In this document: one piece after another, positions 61,678 through 64,000 of the stretch
Numbering within the stretch: the stretch's first letter is position 1
Layout: the number at the start of each line of letters is the position of its first letter
Source of the DNA: CAYMZZ01 sp046297935
GTDB lineage: Bacteria; Bacteroidota; Bacteroidia; Chitinophagales; Chitinophagaceae
Length of the DNA: 64,000 nucleotides
Direction of reading: 5' to 3'
NCBI GenBank assembly: GCA_046297935.1
Contig: JBKBHA010000004.1
Coordinates: 248,001-312,000 of the forward strand
Position numbers and translations under genes: made by a program
The notes under the pieces: model-generated
The model's input: only the letters and a program-made list of their open reading frames with translations
What the model was told of the DNA's origin: nothing
The model's database searches: none

Positions 61678-62430
61678 ATGTCTGAACCTCTGCCTCACGA
61701 TCATATTATACCTTTTCGCGATTCGGAAAAGACGAAGAAGGAGCAAGTGGCCGAAATGTTTGATGCCATTGCTCCTCGCTATGATTTCATGAATCGTTTT
61801 TTGTCGGCCCGCACCGATATTGGCTGGCGACGCAAAGCTATTCGCCTTTTTCGTGATCAAAATCCTAAAGTTTTACTGGATGTAGCTACCGGCACGGCCG
61901 ATATGGCTATCATGGCCTGTAAATTGCTGAATCCCGACCGTATCGATGGCATTGATATATCGCCGCAGATGCTGGATGTGGGCAGGAAGAAGATTGAGAA
62001 AGAGGGACTTGCAGGAAAAATCCGCCTTCAGGTAGGGGATTCCGAAACAATAAACTTTGCGGAAAATACGTTTGATGGCGGAATGGTAGCTTTCGGGGTG
62101 CGCAACTTTGAGAATCTGGAAAAAGGCCTCTCGGAAATAAATAGGGTACTGAAACCCGGAGCCCGGCTCGTAATTCTGGAGTTTTCCCGTCCACGTCAGC
62201 CCATTCGCAGCTTTTACAATATTTATATGAAATGGCTGGCACCGCAAATGGCCCGCTGGTTCAAGACAAATAAGGCAGCTTACCAATATTTAAATGAATC
62301 AGCCAATGCGTTTCCGGACAGGCAGCGGCTGGTTGATATTCTAAAAAAATGTGGTTTTACCGATACCCGTTACAAATCGTTAAGCTTAGGAATATGTTGC
62401 ATTTACACCGGTTTCAAACCGTCGGCATAA
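61678..62430 (+). CDS. ubiE: Demethylmenaquinone methyltransferase
   Basis: 250 residues from ATG 61678; an upstream extension to 61594 overlaps a hairpin and the promoter. SAM motif LLDVATGTADMAI (residue ~65), the UbiE signatures YDFMNRFLSARTDIGWRRKAI and INRVLKPGARLVILEFSRP. It methylates demethylmenaquinone to menaquinone, the usual quinone in Bacteroidetes. The 3' end overlaps porT by 37 bases; the two are surely co-transcribed. Confidence 0.95.
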   Translation: MSEPLPHDHIIPFRDSEKTKKEQVAEMFDAIAPRYDFMNRFLSARTDIGWRRKAIRLFRDQNPKVLLDVATGTADMAIMACKLLNPDRIDGIDISPQMLDVGRKKIEKEGLAGKIRLQVGDSETINFAENTFDGGMVAFGVRNFENLEKGLSEINRVLKPGARLVILEFSRPRQPIRSFYNIYMKWLAPQMARWFKTNKAAYQYLNESANAFPDRQRLVDILKKCGFTDTRYKSLSLGICCIYTGFKPSA

Positions 62431-63128
62431 AAATTTTTTCCGTAGCCCTGTTGCTGATGGCCAGCCTGACCGACCTGAAAGCACAGCGCCGCGAAATGTA
62501 CCTCTACGATCACGATTACAAGCCCTACTATTTCGGTCTCACATTCAGCATCAACTCGGCAAGGTTTCATACACAAATGCACTCGCAGTTTCTTGCCAAC
62601 GACAGTGTGTTGGTAGCCGAGCCCATGAATTCTGGTGGCTTTTCGTTGGGCCTCTCTGCTACTGCCCGCATTTCAGATCGCTTCCAGGTGCGTTTCAACC
62701 CGCAACTGTCCTTTCTGGAACGCAGCATCTATTATAAACTGAAATTTCCGGAAGGTGGAGAAACAGAGATGACCAAAACGGTTGAATCCACCAACGTATC
62801 CTTTCCTTTCCAATTGAAATTACAAAGCGACCGGATAGGTAATTTCCGTGTTTATCTGATGGGAGGATTTAAAGCCGATATTGACCTGGCCAGCAATGCG
62901 CGAGCAAAAAAGGCAGAAGACCTGGTGAAGATTAAACAGTTCGACTTCGGCCCTGAATTGGGCATTGGTTTCAATTTCTTTTTCCAAAGCTTCATTCTTT
63001 CCCCTGAAATAAAAATCAGCAATGGCCTCCCCAATATTCATAGCCGCGATGCCAGCCTGAAATACTCCAGCGTATTCGACAAGATTCAGTCGAGAATGAT
63101 CACGTTTTCTATTCACATCGAAGGCTAG
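62394..63128 (+). CDS. porT: Type IX secretion system protein PorT (SprT)
   Basis: 244 residues from ATG 62394, overlapping ubiE. A long leader ends LTDLKAQ. The beta-barrel body starts MYLYDHDYKPYYFGLTFSIN and has FSLGLSATARISDRFQVRFNP, SFLERSIYYKLKF, FGPELGIGFNFFF and SPEIKISNGLPNI, matching PorT-type outer-membrane proteins. PorT is needed for T9SS export in Porphyromonas and Flavobacterium. The ubiE-porT order supports the call over a generic barrel. Confidence 0.85.
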   Translation: MLHLHRFQTVGIKIFSVALLLMASLTDLKAQRREMYLYDHDYKPYYFGLTFSINSARFHTQMHSQFLANDSVLVAEPMNSGGFSLGLSATARISDRFQVRFNPQLSFLERSIYYKLKFPEGGETEMTKTVESTNVSFPFQLKLQSDRIGNFRVYLMGGFKADIDLASNARAKKAEDLVKIKQFDFGPELGIGFNFFFQSFILSPEIKISNGLPNIHSRDASLKYSSVFDKIQSRMITFSIHIEG

Positions 63129-63173
63129 ACGAATTATGCCTTTGGCAATGAGAAGACCTGGCGGCAGGAAGGT

Positions 63174-63205
63174 GTGCAAATGTGCAAATGTGCAGGTGTG
63201 CAAGT
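63174..63205 (+). repeat. Octamer array after porT
   Basis: Units GTGCAAAT, GTGCAAAT, GTGCAGGT, GTGCAAGT, starting 45 bases after the porT stop; the same family as at 4.4, 13 and 44.7 kb. An AATTTGTTAATTCGC stretch follows, like one beside the 13-kb array. Confidence 0.85.
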
Positions 63206-63375
63206 GTGTAATTGGAATTTGCTAATTTGTTAATTCGCTAACTTGATTTTTATTGGCGAATCTTTCAATCAGCGCAATCTGCGTTAAAATCTGCGTGATC
63301 TGCGGGAAAAGAACTGTTGCCCTTAAGAAAGATTACAAACAGAGCAGACTTTCTGTTCCCACAGATGAAAAATCC

Positions 63376-63417
63376 ACTTCCCACTCTCCACTCCCCATTC
63401 CCCACTTCCCCCTCTCA
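63376..63417 (-). repeat. Heptamer array abutting the RemB-like stop codon
   Basis: On the plus strand: ACTTCCC, ACTCTCC, ACTCCCC, ATTCCCC, ACTTCCC, CCTCTCA, an exact 7-nt period; the last unit contains the reverse complement of the stop codon. A half element with AATCTGCG modules precedes it (about 63278-63305). Confidence 0.8.
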
Positions 63418-64000
63418 AAAATCAAACTCTCTCCTAAACATATTCCATCTCACCCCAAAGGAGACCACCGAAGTATTTTCATCGAAGACCGGGGCGGTGC
63501 GTGTTTTGGTACGCCGATAGCTCGCATTTAGTTCCAGAAAGAAATTTTCCCGCCATTCGTATTGAATCAGCAATGATCCGTACAGCACATTGGTCTTCCA
63601 GCCCGATCCAATTTTAAAGCCATAGTCCATGGTGCGATAGGGCGGTGTATTAGGCAGAAATATATTGCTGCCATAGTTGGCCGCACTCGAGTCGCGGCCC
63701 TGTACATAATACATTAGTCTTGCCTGTATGAGCCAGCGCGGAGCAGGTTGATAACGGGCCACGCCGATCCATTCGGAGAAATTGGCCATCAGTGGGTGTG
63801 CCAGGGGTTGATTATAGTGGGTATAGTTGGCCACCGAGTCGTTATGCGAATAGGTAAACGGCCTTACTGCGTTGTGTTCAATTTGAAGATCGAGGTTCTG
63901 AATGCGGAAGGCATCGATGTATTTGGCGCCAATCTGCCAGCCAAACTTATTGGCCCACCAGCCATCAGCTGCCCTTATTTCCGACAACTTGAATTCGTCG
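63415..64000 (-). CDS. RemB/Wzi-like gliding-motility outer-membrane protein, C-terminal part (5' end outside window)
   Basis: About 194 residues visible; the frame is open to the window edge, so the gene begins beyond 64000. Segments such as VRPFTYSHNDSVANYTHYNQ and PLAHPLMANFSEW fit the Wzi-like barrel family that includes RemB. Amphipathic strands (GSLLIQYEWRENFFLELNASY) and a final Phe (FRREFDF) indicate an outer-membrane barrel. RemB has a role in Flavobacterium gliding; in capsulated relatives similar proteins assemble capsule. Convergent with porT. Confidence 0.75.
   Translation of the reverse strand, partial: DEFKLSEIRAADGWWANKFGWQIGAKYIDAFRIQNLDLQIEHNAVRPFTYSHNDSVANYTHYNQPLAHPLMANFSEWIGVARYQPAPRWLIQARLMYYVQGRDSSAANYGSNIFLPNTPPYRTMDYGFKIGSGWKTNVLYGSLLIQYEWRENFFLELNASYRRTKTRTAPVFDENTSVVSFGVRWNMFRREFDF

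Overview
The window looks like a chromosomal segment of a Bacteroidetes bacterium, most likely class Chitinophagia (Chitinophagaceae-like). The taxonomic call rests on type IX secretion system (T9SS) parts and cargo (PorT, PorP/SprF, a RemB-like protein, four proteins with C-terminal sorting domains), SprB repeats, TAnnTTTG -7 promoter elements with very short leaders, and the local orders pheT-coiled coil-zapA-rny and ubiE-porT. Placement below class level is inference. No transposase, integrase, phage, CRISPR or recognisable defence genes were seen.

Layout. 1-0.73 kb: 3' end of recG. 0.8-6.7 kb: a 1218-residue T9SS adhesin-like protein, its PorP/SprF partner and two small envelope proteins. 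6.7-13 kb: LOG-family hydrolase, sodium:solute symporter, O-methyltransferase, LysM/glucosaminidase, hpt, VWA protein. 13-25 kb: trigger factor and tRNA-Leu on the minus strand, then spoT/rel, a 1421-residue SprB-repeat adhesin, purA, an acidic disordered protein, pabB, an OmpA lipoprotein and a lipocalin-like lipoprotein. 26-36.4 kb, mostly minus strand: lytic transglycosylase, gatA, tatA, rplS, rny, zapA, a coiled-coil protein, pheT and a patatin whose 5' end is damaged or unusual. 36.4-48.6 kb: a dense repeat block, dnaB, rsmE, pyrD, a thiolase, a GlxA-type regulator, a DUF1800/DUF1501 pair and a CoA-binding protein. 48.7-52.7 kb: a T9SS metzincin protease, YkuK, small envelope proteins and engB. 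53-59.9 kb: a visibly more AT-rich accessory segment around tRNA-Cys, with a minus-strand operon (CMD-like protein, aldo/keto reductase, sterol desaturase-like hydroxylase, small protein, ChrB-AraC fusion) and a divergent TlpA/regulatory-domain pair with a duplicated operator-like palindrome. 60-64 kb: M1 peptidase, ubiE, porT and a partial RemB-like gene.

How parts fit together. PorT, PorP and the RemB-like protein belong to outer-membrane secretion and gliding. The two giant proteins carry type B sorting domains; the DUF1501 protein and the metzincin carry type A domains. TatA is encoded here too, and the DUF1501 protein combines a Tat-type leader with a T9SS tail.

The most unusual structure is non-coding: short tandem arrays with strict 8-nt (once 7-nt) periodicity, most of them starting at or within a few bases of a stop codon and several arranged as inverted pairs. 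They occur near 4.4, 13.0, 36.6, 44.7 and 63.2-63.4 kb. One of them runs into the 5' end of the patatin reading frame, which no longer has an ATG/GTG/TTG at its expected start.
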